Shown here one piece after another: positions 16,336-25,472 of a stretch of 64,000 nt of DNA. Within the stretch, counting starts at the first letter, position 1; every line of letters starts with the position of its first letter. Where the stretch lies: NCBI RefSeq assembly GCF_001486505.1, contig NZ_LN909063.1, positions 62,001-126,000 of the forward strand. The letters are read 5' to 3'. The notes beneath the pieces were generated by a model that made no database searches, was not told where the DNA came from, and was given only the letters and a program-made list of their open reading frames with translations. The translations under genes were made by a program, and so were the position numbers. This DNA is from Paenibacillus rubinfantis. GTDB taxonomy: Bacteria > Bacillota > Bacilli > Paenibacillales > Paenibacillaceae.

Positions 16336-17757
16336 ATGAAAAATGGATGGAAGCGCGGGGTTCGTGGATTGGCGATTCTCGCGGGATTAACAGCGGCCTG
16401 GCTGGCCGCGGGGTCGGCGGTTCAAGCCGCTGCGGTGGACTTTAAGGATGTACCGGCATCCCACTGGGCTTATGACAAGGTGATGTGGGCCAAGAACAAC
16501 GGGGTGACGGACGGGTATCCGGACGGAACGTTCCGCCCGGCGCAGTCGGTGACGGAAGCGGAGTTCCTGAGCATGCTGGTGCGGGCATATCCGGAGATCA
16601 AGCTGGATGCGGTGAAGGGGCAAGCGGTTTGGTACACGCCTTATTACCAATTGGCGTTTGAGTTAACCTGGCCGGTGAGCGACCAGCCCAACGAGCCGAT
16701 CACGCGCGGGTCGGTGGCCCGCTTGATGGCGGCTTTTTATGGGCAGAGTTTGGGTGAAGATGAGGCGGTCCAATGGGTGCTCGCCCAAGGCTTGGCCCAA
16801 GGGAAAACCGGTGCCTGTGTGGAAGGCTTCGCACCTAAAGACCCGGTGTCGCGGGCCGAAGCGCAGACGTTCCTGTATCGGCTAAAGCTGACGCTGCCGA
16901 AAGCGACCAGCCCGGATCTGATCAAGCCGGAGATCCAACTGCAGGGCGTTGGGATTGGGGATTCGACGGACCGCGTGATTGAGTTGCTTGGGGAACCGGC
17001 GCGCAAGGACGTGACCAACTACGGGTTGGAATGGTACATCTATAATAAGGATTATAAGCATTATACGCAGGTTGGCGTAGCGGACGGCAGGGTGGTTGGC
17101 TTGTTCGGCAACCATGAGGAGTGGCGGTTTGGACCCGAGGCGGAGAAAGGGCTGGAGACGTTGCGAAGCAGCCTGGCTGCGATTTGGGATAAGAGCGAGA
17201 ATCCTCCAAGGGAGTACGTGGAGACGTATACGCCGAGAGGGCTGTATCTCAATCTGTACCTGGACAAGCACGAGAAGTACCGCGTGGACGGGGTGCTGCT
17301 GATGGACAAGAAGTTTACGGAGACGAATGTATACGCACCGTCTACCCCGGAGTCGCTGAAGGCGACGGAACGGGAGATTTTGGACCTGACGAATGCGTTT
17401 CGTGTGCAAAAAGGCTTGGGCGTGCTGAGCTGGAACGAATCCGTGGCTGAAGTGGCGCGCTCGCATAGTCGGGATATGGCGGAACGGAATTATTTTGAAC
17501 ATGATAATCCGGAAGGGAAGTCCGCAGGCGACCGCATGATGTCCCGTGGGATTCCGCAGTTCCGGGCTTGGGGTGAAAATATCGCCGCCGGCTACCTCGA
17601 TGCGATCGACGGGCATTATGGCTGGCTGAATTCTTGGGGCCACCGGGAGAATATGCTGGAGCCGGCGTTTACGATGCTGGGTGTTGGTGCCGTGGACGGC
17701 TTGGACAGCAGCGATTACGATACGTATTATACGCAAAACTTCTATACGCCTTTGTAA
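16336..17757 (+). CDS. Secreted SLH and CAP-domain protein
   Basis: A 473-residue exported protein. The signal peptide (MKNGWKRGVRGLAILAGLTA and onward) ends near AAGSAVQAA. An SLH repeat (FKDVPASHWAYDKVMWAKNN, then DGYPDGTFRPAQSVTEAEF) and partial further repeats follow to about residue 195, for binding to cell-wall polymer. A CAP-associated N-domain (GVGIGDSTDRVIELLGEP) occupies about 205-310. A CAP/SCP domain ends the protein, with LTNAFRVQKGLGVLSWN, HSRDMAERNYFEHDNP, GENIA and GHRENML. The function of bacterial CAP domains is poorly known. I start at 16336 after AAGGGG because it gives a proper signal peptide; an ATG at 16312 is upstream. Confidence 0.9.
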   Translation: MKNGWKRGVRGLAILAGLTAAWLAAGSAVQAAAVDFKDVPASHWAYDKVMWAKNNGVTDGYPDGTFRPAQSVTEAEFLSMLVRAYPEIKLDAVKGQAVWYTPYYQLAFELTWPVSDQPNEPITRGSVARLMAAFYGQSLGEDEAVQWVLAQGLAQGKTGACVEGFAPKDPVSRAEAQTFLYRLKLTLPKATSPDLIKPEIQLQGVGIGDSTDRVIELLGEPARKDVTNYGLEWYIYNKDYKHYTQVGVADGRVVGLFGNHEEWRFGPEAEKGLETLRSSLAAIWDKSENPPREYVETYTPRGLYLNLYLDKHEKYRVDGVLLMDKKFTETNVYAPSTPESLKATEREILDLTNAFRVQKGLGVLSWNESVAEVARSHSRDMAERNYFEHDNPEGKSAGDRMMSRGIPQFRAWGENIAAGYLDAIDGHYGWLNSWGHRENMLEPAFTMLGVGAVDGLDSSDYDTYYTQNFYTPL

Positions 17758-17795
17758 ACCGGCTAGGGAGCCGGGGGGACTAGGTTTGATAGTGG

Positions 17796-17837
17796 AAGGA
17801 ACCGTCTGGGGGATGTGACCGGGGCGGTTCCTTTTTT
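17796..17837 (+). terminator. Rho-independent terminator after the CAP gene
   Basis: The stem AGGAACCG pairs with CGGTTCCT, enclosing a GC-rich loop, followed by TTTTTT. Confidence 0.8.
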
Positions 17838-17927
17838 GCGCGGAGTATGGTAGAAAAGATAAAGGACAACCTGTTAATACGGAAGCCGGCCGCGGAAGTG
17901 CGGTGCATAAGAAAGGATGCTTGGACT

Positions 17928-18095
17928 ATGTACGTCGTATGCAAAGATCATGTGGAACTGGCCATCGATATGTTCGTGGATGAGTTTGAGGAAGCGCCTG
18001 ATGTGGTCGATTTGGAGCACACCAAGTTTATTGATTGGGAGCCTCCGGTGAAATGTCAGGAATGCGACCATGAGGCGCGGTTTTTGGTAGTGTAA
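17928..18095 (+). CDS. CxxH/CxxC small protein (BA_5709 family)
   Basis: A 55-residue protein beginning MYVVCKDHVELAIDMFVDEF and ending with a CQECDHEA zinc-ribbon-like pair. The CxxH (CKDH) near the N-terminus and CxxC near the C-terminus define a small Firmicutes family normally found just before rlmH, as here. The ATG at 17928 has GAAAGGA upstream and matches the family start; an ATG at 17847 would add 27 residues lacking family similarity. Function is unknown; metal binding is likely. Confidence 0.85.
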   Translation: MYVVCKDHVELAIDMFVDEFEEAPDVVDLEHTKFIDWEPPVKCQECDHEARFLVV

Positions 18096-18142
18096 GCGGA
18101 GTGTGGTTGTGTTGGGTTGCACAATTGAATGAGGGACAAGGA

Positions 18143-18183
18143 ACGGGGCGACGGCATGCAGGTGACGGGCCCCGCTGTTTTTT
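18143..18183 (+). terminator. Possible terminator between the CxxH gene and rlmH
   Basis: CGGGGC pairs with GCCCCG around a 19-base loop and is followed by CTGTTTTTTA. The stem is short. Confidence 0.5.
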
Positions 18184-18227
18184 ATATAGGGTGACGAGTT
18201 TAGGACGATAACGGAGGATGAACTTAA

Positions 18228-18707
18228 GTGCTGATTCAAATCGTGGCTGTCGGCAAATTGAAGGAAAAATATCTGGTACAGGGCATTGCGGAATACGCGA
18301 AGCGCCTGGCGCCGTATGTGAAGTTTCAAGTCGTGGAGGTGCCCGACGAGAAAGCGCCGGAGACGATGAGCGACGCGGAGCTCATCGGGGTGAAGGAGCG
18401 CGAGGGCGAACGCATCCTCGCGCAGATTAAGAGCGACGCGCATGTCATTGCGCTCGCGATTGGCGGCCAGCTCTGGAGCTCGGAGGAGCTGGCCGGTTGT
18501 CTCGATCAGCTCGGCACCTATGGGACGAGCCATGTCGTGTTCGTCATCGGCGGCAGCCTCGGGCTCGCCGATGCGGTGCTCAGCCGCGCGCAGCAGCGGC
18601 TGTCGTTTGGGCGCATGACGCTGCCCCACCAGCTCATGCGCCTGGTGCTCACCGAGCAGATTTATCGCGCGGTGAAGATTAATCGGGGGGAACCGTATCA
18701 TAAGTGA
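18228..18707 (+). CDS. rlmH: 23S rRNA pseudouridine-1915 N3-methyltransferase
   Basis: A 159-residue SPOUT methyltransferase (OrfX/YbeA). It begins at a GTG with ACGGAGGA upstream and reads [16 protein letters not shown]. Family hallmarks are [16 protein letters not shown], the SAM-binding knot [14 protein letters not shown] and the C-terminus [19 protein letters not shown]. It methylates pseudouridine 1915 in helix 69 of 23S rRNA on 70S ribosomes. Its last codons are the integration site of SCC elements in staphylococci, and here the same sequence recurs five times downstream. The gene reads intact. Confidence 0.97.
   Translation: MLIQIVAVGKLKEKYLVQGIAEYAKRLAPYVKFQVVEVPDEKAPETMSDAELIGVKEREGERILAQIKSDAHVIALAIGGQLWSSEELAGCLDQLGTYGTSHVVFVIGGSLGLADAVLSRAQQRLSFGRMTLPHQLMRLVLTEQIYRAVKINRGEPYHK
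18690..18707 (+). other. rlmH 3'-end attachment-site core (reference copy, site 1)
   Basis: GAACCGTATCATAAGTGA, coding E-P-Y-H-K-stop, is the exact positional equivalent of the 18-bp staphylococcal SCC attB core at the end of rlmH. The following bases ACGGCGAAAAAT-like continue the similarity seen at site 6. Confidence 0.65.
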
Positions 18708-18977
18708 CGGCGAAAAATTGGGGGGTGGTTCGCAATACATTCCTCCTATTTTTAGCCGTTGAAATAAAAAATCATTCTACAGGCTTCGGAAGTTTGATGA
18801 CTGAACAACATTAAATTTATTAAGAAACAAGTCACATTAGGGAATTCAACTAAATGTCTAATTGTGTTATAATCCGGATTGTTACATATATTTCCATATC
18901 AACTGATTATTTTAACTATATTGAAGTTATACCTTTAATTTGTTTTTAAACTTTTAATACGGAAGGGAAGTAAGGTT

Positions 18978-20804
18978 ATGGAGATATTGAATCTAACAGA
19001 GAGAGTTAAAAATACAATACAGCTTGGCGAAAGTCATTTTCGTGAATTTAAAAGTGCTCTAGAGGGAAGACCAGAGAAAAAAGTCCCAAGACAGGTCAAG
19101 AAGATTTGTGAAGATATTGGTGAGGCACTAGTTTCTTTTGCCAATGCCGATGGTGGAGAACTACTTGTAGGTGTGGAAGATAACGGTGATATTACTGGAG
19201 TCCCCCATTCAGAGGAAGATATAGAGACGATGTTGAATGCTTTTAAATCCCATGTTCATGAAAACAGTAACTTACCGATGTTAAATCATGTTAAGTTAAA
19301 TATTGATGGACATTTAATACTTTTTTTTGCAGTTGCAAAGGGCACAAGTGAGATTTACCAACTTCCAGATGGCAGATGTGTTCGTCGACAAGATAAAAGT
19401 ACTGTTCCTGCACCAATGAATAAGATTTTATTTGAAAGACAGGAAGTAAAGTCAAGAGAATTCGATCGGGAATTTGTTGACGGGGCTTTATCGACAGATT
19501 TGGATTTGTCCCTTGTCCAGTCTATGGCAGATACATACTTAAGAGGAATGAGTGTTGAAAAGTATATTCAACAAATTGGATTAGGCGAGTACACGGGTAA
19601 TGGTCTTAGACTAAGAAGAGCAGCATTATTATTATTTGCAAAGGATATACAACGTTGGCATCCTCGTTCCCAAGTTAGAATAATTAAGGTCAATGGGACT
19701 GAACTTCAATCAGGGGAAAAATACAATGTGTTATCTGATGAAATAGTTTCTGGAAACATTTTTGAACTATTAGTAAAATCGTGGGAATCACTCAGGCCCT
19801 TTTTAGCTTTTAAAACTGAATTTGGATTAGATGCGAAATTTGAACAAAAATACATTTATCCAGAGTTAGCTTGTAGAGAAGCACTTGTTAATGCAATAGC
19901 ACATAGAGATTATGTGATTCAAAATGGTATAGATGTTTTCATCTTTGATGACAGAATGGAAATCAAGAGTCCAGGGGTCCTCCTTTCCACTATATCCTTG
20001 ACTGATTTATTACTATTAAAAAATGTACATGAATCTAGAAATTCATTAATTGCAAAGATACTTCGAGAAAATAAAATAATGCGTGAACTCGGGGAAGGAA
20101 TGCGTCGCATCTTTGAACTAATGGAGGAATTTGAATTATCCAGACCTACCATTGCTTCGGTTGACAATTATTTTAACGTAACGTTGTACCACAGGTCAGT
20201 CTATTCACCTAAGGAAAATGAATGGCTAAATTTATTTGAGAGATTTTATTTATCTAACTTGCAAAAGAAAATAGTTGTACTTGGGATGAATGATAGGCTC
20301 ATCTCACCTAGTGATATATATCAGGCTTTAAATACAAACGATAGAAATATTTATGATAGGGAAGTCACTGCGCTTAGAGTGACTGGTATCTTAAAAGAAA
20401 TTAGAACAAATGCAGAAGCTAGTAAGATGGCAAGGGTAAATAATAGAAAGAAACAAGCAATACCGAGATTCAAAATTGAGGTTCCTAGTCTAGATACCTC
20501 GTTTTCAAGTGTAAGTGAATTGGCGATTTTCGTGGCTAATTTGCCGGATAATATTGATGAGGAATCACTAGAGCAATATTTCCGGCATTGTGGAACAATA
20601 GAACGATTAATAGTACCGCGGGACAAGCATAATGGAAATAAGGGCAGGGGTTTTGCATTTATTTGGTTTAAAACTGAAGATGAATTAAAAAATGGCTTAA
20701 AATTGAACGGAAGCATTTTAGACGGTAGAGTTTTGAGGATAAGTCAGTATAGCCCACCTAATAAAGTCAAAGCGAGACGATACGGAAGAATTGTAAAGAA
20801 ATGA
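18978..20804 (+). CDS. AlbA_2 (Schlafen-like) / HATPase_c_4 protein fused to a C-terminal RRM
   Basis: A 608-residue protein with a clear GGAAGGGAAG ribosome site. Residues about 17-150 form an AlbA_2/Schlafen-core domain: the charged ESHFREFKSAL (Glu18, Glu23, Lys25), then LVSFANADGGELLVGVEDNG and RRQDKSTVPAP. Residues about 290-405 match the GHKL-like domain of this family, with N-box EALVNAIAHRDY (299-312) and MEIKSPG (328-333), then a winged-helix region. Residues about 515-590 read as an RNA-recognition motif: RNP2 IFVANL (517-522) and RNP1 KGRGFAFI (555-562). The gene is markedly AT-richer than rlmH and its upstream neighbours, suggesting transfer. Schlafen-type domains include tRNA/RNA endonucleases and defence proteins; an RNA-directed role is inference. 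Confidence 0.85.
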   Translation: MEILNLTERVKNTIQLGESHFREFKSALEGRPEKKVPRQVKKICEDIGEALVSFANADGGELLVGVEDNGDITGVPHSEEDIETMLNAFKSHVHENSNLPMLNHVKLNIDGHLILFFAVAKGTSEIYQLPDGRCVRRQDKSTVPAPMNKILFERQEVKSREFDREFVDGALSTDLDLSLVQSMADTYLRGMSVEKYIQQIGLGEYTGNGLRLRRAALLLFAKDIQRWHPRSQVRIIKVNGTELQSGEKYNVLSDEIVSGNIFELLVKSWESLRPFLAFKTEFGLDAKFEQKYIYPELACREALVNAIAHRDYVIQNGIDVFIFDDRMEIKSPGVLLSTISLTDLLLLKNVHESRNSLIAKILRENKIMRELGEGMRRIFELMEEFELSRPTIASVDNYFNVTLYHRSVYSPKENEWLNLFERFYLSNLQKKIVVLGMNDRLISPSDIYQALNTNDRNIYDREVTALRVTGILKEIRTNAEASKMARVNNRKKQAIPRFKIEVPSLDTSFSSVSELAIFVANLPDNIDEESLEQYFRHCGTIERLIVPRDKHNGNKGRGFAFIWFKTEDELKNGLKLNGSILDGRVLRISQYSPPNKVKARRYGRIVKK

Positions 20805-20910
20805 GATAGTAGATTTTATCCTCTATTCGAAACATGCTCAGGATTACATTGTCGTTGTAGTTGTCTATCGAGTAAATTCCGAACTCCAACTATAACTGTA
20901 AGGGCACCCA

Positions 20911-20938
20911 TTTAGGGGTGCCTTTCGATTTCGCTTTT
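20911..20938 (+). terminator. Terminator after the AlbA-RRM gene
   Basis: GGGCACCC pairs with GGGTGCC(T) around a short ATTTAG loop, followed by TTTCGATTTCG. It ends about 15 bases before attachment-like site 2. Confidence 0.7.
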
Positions 20939-21213
20939 TAGATGTTACGAAGAACCGTACCATAAGTAGGGTGAAATTTAGCCCAAGATCCATAGTATTG
21001 AGTAACCGTTGTTACAATTTTGGCGTGAGCGAGCGGTTTGTTCAACGGACTCTTGCATCTGACTTCGTTTGACACTGAAGTTTGCTCCCCAGAAGATAAG
21101 TGCAGGCTGCCTCCCAACCGCTCAAACTGATGCATCATCGTGGTCAAGCCAAAGCCATAATTGAGCTTGTCGATCGGTGTGCCGTTATTTGAACTAACAA
21201 TAGAAGATGATTC
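20938..21213 (-). pseudogene. Fragment of a sensor histidine kinase (HATPase C-terminus)
   Basis: Read on the minus strand, the segment gives SNNGTPID, then NYGFGLTTMMHQFERLGGSL and HLSSGEQ...VRCKSPL. This is the G1/G2 part of a HATPase_c domain of NarL-pathway-type sensor kinases. There is no upstream catalytic or dimerisation region, a stop precedes it, and the C-terminus runs on past the normal end through attachment site 2. It is a gene remnant at the left edge of the second cassette. Confidence 0.5.
20952..20969 (+). other. rlmH-end-like attachment site 2
   Basis: GAACCGTACCATAAGTAG matches the rlmH terminus at 15 of 18 bases and still codes E-P-Y-H-K-stop (GAA CCG TAC CAT AAG TAG). The flanks GTTACG before and TGAA after are shared with site 3. 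Upstream, ATTTCGCTTTTTAG is shared in similar form with site 4. Confidence 0.7.
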
Positions 21214-21309
21214 TCAGAAAATCTGTCCTGCAAGAAAGCGGGTTAACATTGAACGAAATCAAAGCTTCTGGCGCAGGATACTTAGGTGCTCTCCTGCTCC
21301 TTTTTTATC

Positions 21310-21343
21310 AATAACCTCCCCTTTTGGGGAGGTTATTTCTTTT
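21310..21343 (+). terminator. Strong terminator/attenuator-like hairpin upstream of the LRR gene
   Basis: A perfect 12-bp stem AATAACCTCCCC / GGGGAGGTTATT with a TTTT loop, followed by TCTTTT. It lies 67 bp upstream of the start of the giant surface-protein gene and is preceded by T-rich sequence, so it may insulate or attenuate that gene. Confidence 0.75.
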
Positions 21344-21409
21344 CCAATTTGTATTACAGTTGAACTGCTTAGCGAGCTATTATTTCAATTCATGCGGGAG
21401 GAAGATAAT

Positions 21410-24400
21410 GTGGAGATCAGGGCTATCATTCATTTTTGGAAAATTTTGATTTGCCTTTGTTTGTTGGTAGGATTATGGTCAGGAGCCGCTGTTCGACAGG
21501 CGAGCGCCGATACAAGCGGAAATTTTGAATACACGGTATCTGAAGGAAAGGCAACGATTACAAGCTATTCGGGCCCAGGGGGAGATGTCGTTATTCCCGA
21601 TACGTTAGGCGGCAATCCGGTTGTCGCTATTGGTGCTCACGCGTTCGATAGTAAATTTCTGAGTAACGTAAGCTTTCCTGCAACTGTGACCACAATCGGA
21701 GACTGGGCTTTTGGGTATAACCTACTGGATAGCTTGTTCATTCCAGGAAGCGTGAAGACGATTGAAAACTCCGCCTTTCAAGGCAATCCCATGACGGAGC
21801 TGTATATTTCAGACGGCGTAACAAGTATAGGTGAAGCCGCATTTCAGGACAACATACTGAAAAGCCTGACCATTCCAGGAAGCGTGAAGACGATTGGAAA
21901 CTCCGCCTTTCAAGGCAACGAATTGACGAACCTTGTTCTTTCAGAAGGCGTAACAAGTGTAGGTGAAGCCGCATTTCAGAGCAACCAATTGACGAGCCTG
22001 ACCATTCCGGGAAGCGTGACGACGATCGGAAAGGCTGCATTTCTCAGCAATCAATTGACAAGCCTGACTCTTTCAGACGGCGTAACAAATATAAGCGAGC
22101 GGTCATTTGAGATGAATAAGCTGACGGATCTGACGATTCCGGCCAGCGTAAAATTAATTGGAAGCTATGCATTTGCGTCTAATCAATTAACAAGCCTTGA
22201 CCTTTCAGACGGCCAAATAAGTATAGGTGAAGCCGCTTTTATTAAAAATCGTTTGACGAGCCTAACTATCCCGGGAAGCTTGACGACGATCGGGAAAGAT
22301 GCATTTCAAGGCAATCAATTGACAAACCTGGTTCTCTCGGATGGCGTAATAAGTGTAGGCGAAGGGGTATTTCAGAACAACCAGCTGACGAAACTGACCA
22401 TTCCGGATAGCTTGACGACGATCGGAACTAGCGCATTTAAGTCCAACAATCTGACGAGTCTGACCATTCCAGGAAGCGTGAAGACGATCGGAGACTCTGC
22501 ATTTGATTCCAATCAACTGACGAGCCTGGTTCTTTCAGAGGGGATAACTAACATAGGAAAAGAGTCATTTAGGCTAAACCAACTGACGAGCCTGACCATT
22601 CCAGACAGCCTGACGACGATTGGAACCGGCGAATTGAATGTCGGAACCGGTGCATTTTCGTACAATGATCTGACGAGCATTACCTTTCCAGACGATATGA
22701 CGACGATCGGGGAGTTCGTATTCGATGCCAACAACCTGGCGGGCTTAAACCTACCAGACAGCCTGAGGACGATCGGAAAAGCCGCATTTCGGAGAAATCA
22801 ACTGACGAGTCTGAACCTACCAGACAGCCTGACGACGATCGGAAGCTACGCATTTCAAGTCAATCCATTGACGAGCTTGGATTTTCCAGAAAGCGTTACG
22901 ACGATCGGAGACTATGCTTTCGGCAATAACCAACTGACGAGCCTGAATTTTCCGGAGAGCCTGAGGACGATCGGAGGATCCGCCTTTTTTACTAATCAAT
23001 TGACGAGCCTGACCATTCCAAGCGGCGTAACGAAAATTGATTACTCTGCTTTCAGTAATAACCCATTGACTAATGTCATCATCTTAGGTACTGGGTTGTC
23101 TTTGGGGGACAAAGTATTTGACAACTCTGGAGGTTCTGCCGCAACAATAACCGCATTGGCACCCTCTTCGGCGAAGGATTATGCAACGAAATCCGGCAAT
23201 CCCTTTATCAATCTTTTGGCAGCTGGAGTTCATTTTGCTCCAAATGGCGCGTCAGCTGGCGAAGGGGTGGACACAACCGTAACGGTTGGTGATCCGATAC
23301 CCGCCGATTTATTGACAACACTAGACTATAAATGGTCAACGTCAGCGGATCAGCCTTCCGAAGGTTCAAACTGGACGGCATTTACGAGCGGCGACCTTCT
23401 GGGTGTTCCTAATTCGACCAATACATGGTATTTGCATATTCGTGTGGCCAAAGACGGGTATGATAGCGGGTTCGCACGCTCCGAACCCTTCCGCGCGAAG
23501 ACCTACACCGTCACGTTCGATTCGCAGGGAGGCAGTGCGGTGGCCAGCGCGACGGACGTGAGCGCGGGAGCGAAGATCAGCGAACCGACGGCTCCGACGC
23601 GAGAGGGGTACACCTTCGCGGGCTGGTACAAGGAAGCGAGCGGCGTGACGCCGTGGATCTTCGCCACGGACACGGTGAGCGCGAACGTGACGCTGTACGC
23701 GAAGTGGACGGCAGCGCCGGTTGAACCGGAGACTTACACCGTCACGTTTGACTCGCAAGGAGGCAGCGCGGTGGCCAGCGCGACGGACGTGAGCGCGGGA
23801 GCGAAGATCAGCGAGCCGACGGCTCCGACGCGAGAAGGGTACACCTTCGCGGGCTGGTACAAGGAAGCGAGCGGCATGACGCCGTGGATCTTCGCCACGG
23901 ACACGGTGAGCGCGAACGTGACACTGTACGCGAAGTGGACGGCAGCGCCGGTTGAGCCGGAAACCTACACCGTCACCTTCGACTCGCAGGGAGGCAGCGC
24001 GGTAGCGAGCGCGACGGACGTGAGCGCGGGAGCGAAGATCAGCGAGCCGACGGCTCCGACGCGAGAAGGGTACACCTTCGCGGGCTGGTACAAGGAAGCG
24101 AGCGGCATGACGCCGTGGATCTTCGCCACGGACACGGTGAGCGCGAACGTGACGCTGTACGCAAAATGGACGGAAGCGCCGGTCGAACCGGAGACTTATA
24201 CGGTCACCTTCGACTCGCAGGGAGGCAGCGCGGTAGCGAGCGCGACGGATGTGAGCGCGGGAGCGAAGATCAGCGAGCCGACGGCTCCGACGCGCGCAGG
24301 TTATACCTTCGCAGGCTGGTACAAGGAAGCGGGCGGCGTGACGCTGTGGATCTTCGCCACGGATACGGTGAGCGCGAACGTGACGCTGTACGCGAGTTGG

Positions 24401-25444
24401 TTGCCGGCTTACAGCAGTCCCAGCAGTCCCAGCAGTCCCATCAGACCCGACCCGATCTATCAGACCCCCGTCCAACCAACGGGACCTATTGTCTCGAAGG
24501 ATGGAAGTTTGTCGCTTCCGGCAGGCAGCGAGGGACAGGTCAGCCTGGGGGATGAAATATCCATCGAAATTCCTTCGAACGCCATTACCCAGGCACTGCT
24601 GTTGAAGATTGAGAAGCGGCTGTCCGCGGAGGGCCTGCTGACTGGCGAGGAGAACTTGGTCAGCTCGGTGTTCGAAGTGTTAAAGAACTTCCCGGAGAAT
24701 TTCTCGGCGCCGATCAAGCTCACTTTCCGTTATGACCCAAGCAAGCTTGGCGAAGGACAGAAGCCCGCGATCTTCTATTACGACGAGACGATGAAAGAAT
24801 GGGTGGAGATCGGCGGTATAACGAGCGGCGAACAAATTACCGCCGAAGTGGATCACTTCACGAACTTCGCAGTGTTCGGCGTAGATGCGCCGGCTGAGCC
24901 GGAAGCAGAATTCAGCGATATTGCCGGCCATTGGGCGGAAACGGCGATTCACCTAGCTGCCAATGCGGGTATTGCGACAGGCTACGAGGATGGGAGCTTT
25001 AAGCCGAATCGGACGGTGACGCGTGCGGAGTTCGCGGTCATGCTAATGAATATGCTGAAGCCATCGGGAGAAGGCTCCGCACTTGAGTTCAAGGATAGCT
25101 CGAAGATCCCGGTATGGGCGCGCAATGCTATTGCGCAAGCGGTCTCCATGAGCATTATTAACGGCTATGGGGATGGTACATTCAAGCCGGGCGCCGAGAT
25201 TACGCGCGCGGAGATGGCAGCACTGATCGCGAATGCGCTGAAGCTGACATGGCAAGCGGATGTTGCGACTACCTTCGCTGACGACGCAGACATTCCGGCT
25301 TGGGCGAAGGGAGCGGCGACCTCGCTGCAAGAGCTTGGCGTTATGGAGGGGATGGGAGAGAACCTGTTCAGCCCAGACTCTCGAGTGACTAGAGCGCAAG
25401 CCGTTACGATCTTGATTCGAGTACAGGATCAACTACAACGGTAA
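21410..25444 (+). CDS. Giant BspA-like LRR / InlB-repeat / SLH surface protein
   Basis: A 1344-residue exported protein. I start at GTG 21410 (VEIRAIIHFWKILICLCLLV), 8 bases after GGGAGGA, because the signal peptide begins there and ends near RQASA; the frame is open further upstream to an ATG at 21161. Residues about 40-560 contain some twenty 23-residue BspA-type leucine-rich repeats (LTSLTIPGSV.TIG..AF..NQ). Next come an unclassified domain, four near-identical 77-residue InlB B-repeat/Listeria-Bacteroides units (FDSQGGS, GYTFAGWYKEA, LYAKW), a Ser/Pro linker (SPSSPSSP), a ZU5-like region and three SLH repeats (FSDIAGHWAETAIHLAANAG and so on). Likely an S-layer-anchored adhesin or receptor. 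Ends 456 bp before attachment-like site 3. Confidence 0.92.
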   Translation: MEIRAIIHFWKILICLCLLVGLWSGAAVRQASADTSGNFEYTVSEGKATITSYSGPGGDVVIPDTLGGNPVVAIGAHAFDSKFLSNVSFPATVTTIGDWAFGYNLLDSLFIPGSVKTIENSAFQGNPMTELYISDGVTSIGEAAFQDNILKSLTIPGSVKTIGNSAFQGNELTNLVLSEGVTSVGEAAFQSNQLTSLTIPGSVTTIGKAAFLSNQLTSLTLSDGVTNISERSFEMNKLTDLTIPASVKLIGSYAFASNQLTSLDLSDGQISIGEAAFIKNRLTSLTIPGSLTTIGKDAFQGNQLTNLVLSDGVISVGEGVFQNNQLTKLTIPDSLTTIGTSAFKSNNLTSLTIPGSVKTIGDSAFDSNQLTSLVLSEGITNIGKESFRLNQLTSLTIPDSLTTIGTGELNVGTGAFSYNDLTSITFPDDMTTIGEFVFDANNLAGLNLPDSLRTIGKAAFRRNQLTSLNLPDSLTTIGSYAFQVNPLTSLDFPESVTTIGDYAFGNNQLTSLNFPESLRTIGGSAFFTNQLTSLTIPSGVTKIDYSAFSNNPLTNVIILGTGLSLGDKVFDNSGGSAATITALAPSSAKDYATKSGNPFINLLAAGVHFAPNGASAGEGVDTTVTVGDPIPADLLTTLDYKWSTSADQPSEGSNWTAFTSGDLLGVPNSTNTWYLHIRVAKDGYDSGFARSEPFRAKTYTVTFDSQGGSAVASATDVSAGAKISEPTAPTREGYTFAGWYKEASGVTPWIFATDTVSANVTLYAKWTAAPVEPETYTVTFDSQGGSAVASATDVSAGAKISEPTAPTREGYTFAGWYKEASGMTPWIFATDTVSANVTLYAKWTAAPVEPETYTVTFDSQGGSAVASATDVSAGAKISEPTAPTREGYTFAGWYKEASGMTPWIFATDTVSANVTLYAKWTEAPVEPETYTVTFDSQGGSAVASATDVSAGAKISEPTAPTRAGYTFAGWYKEAGGVTLWIFATDTVSANVTLYASWLPAYSSPSSPSSPIRPDPIYQTPVQPTGPIVSKDGSLSLPAGSEGQVSLGDEISIEIPSNAITQALLLKIEKRLSAEGLLTGEENLVSSVFEVLKNFPENFSAPIKLTFRYDPSKLGEGQKPAIFYYDETMKEWVEIGGITSGEQITAEVDHFTNFAVFGVDAPAEPEAEFSDIAGHWAETAIHLAANAGIATGYEDGSFKPNRTVTRAEFAVMLMNMLKPSGEGSALEFKDSSKIPVWARNAIAQAVSMSIINGYGDGTFKPGAEITRAEMAALIANALKLTWQADVATTFADDADIPAWAKGAATSLQELGVMEGMGENLFSPDSRVTRAQAVTILIRVQDQLQR
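23501..24424 (+). repeat. Four tandem 231-bp units coding InlB-type repeats
   Basis: Unit starts at 23501, 23732, 23963 and 24194 are exactly 231 bp (77 codons) apart. Units 1-3 are nearly identical at DNA level; unit 4 differs more (GYTFAGWYKEAGGVTLW, then ASW). High identity suggests recent expansion or gene conversion, with copy number likely to vary between strains. Confidence 0.95.
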
Positions 25445-25472
25445 ACCTAAGGGGATTCCCCCAGACACTTGA

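Noticed and set aside
16882..17736. 284-codon minus-strand frame opposite the CAP-domain gene
   Set aside because: Antisense shadow; the plus strand has clear SLH and CAP motifs.
23366..24475. 369-codon minus-strand frame with Arg/His-rich repeats
   Set aside because: Mirror of the InlB-type tandem repeats of the LRR/SLH gene; repeated only because the coding strand is repeated.
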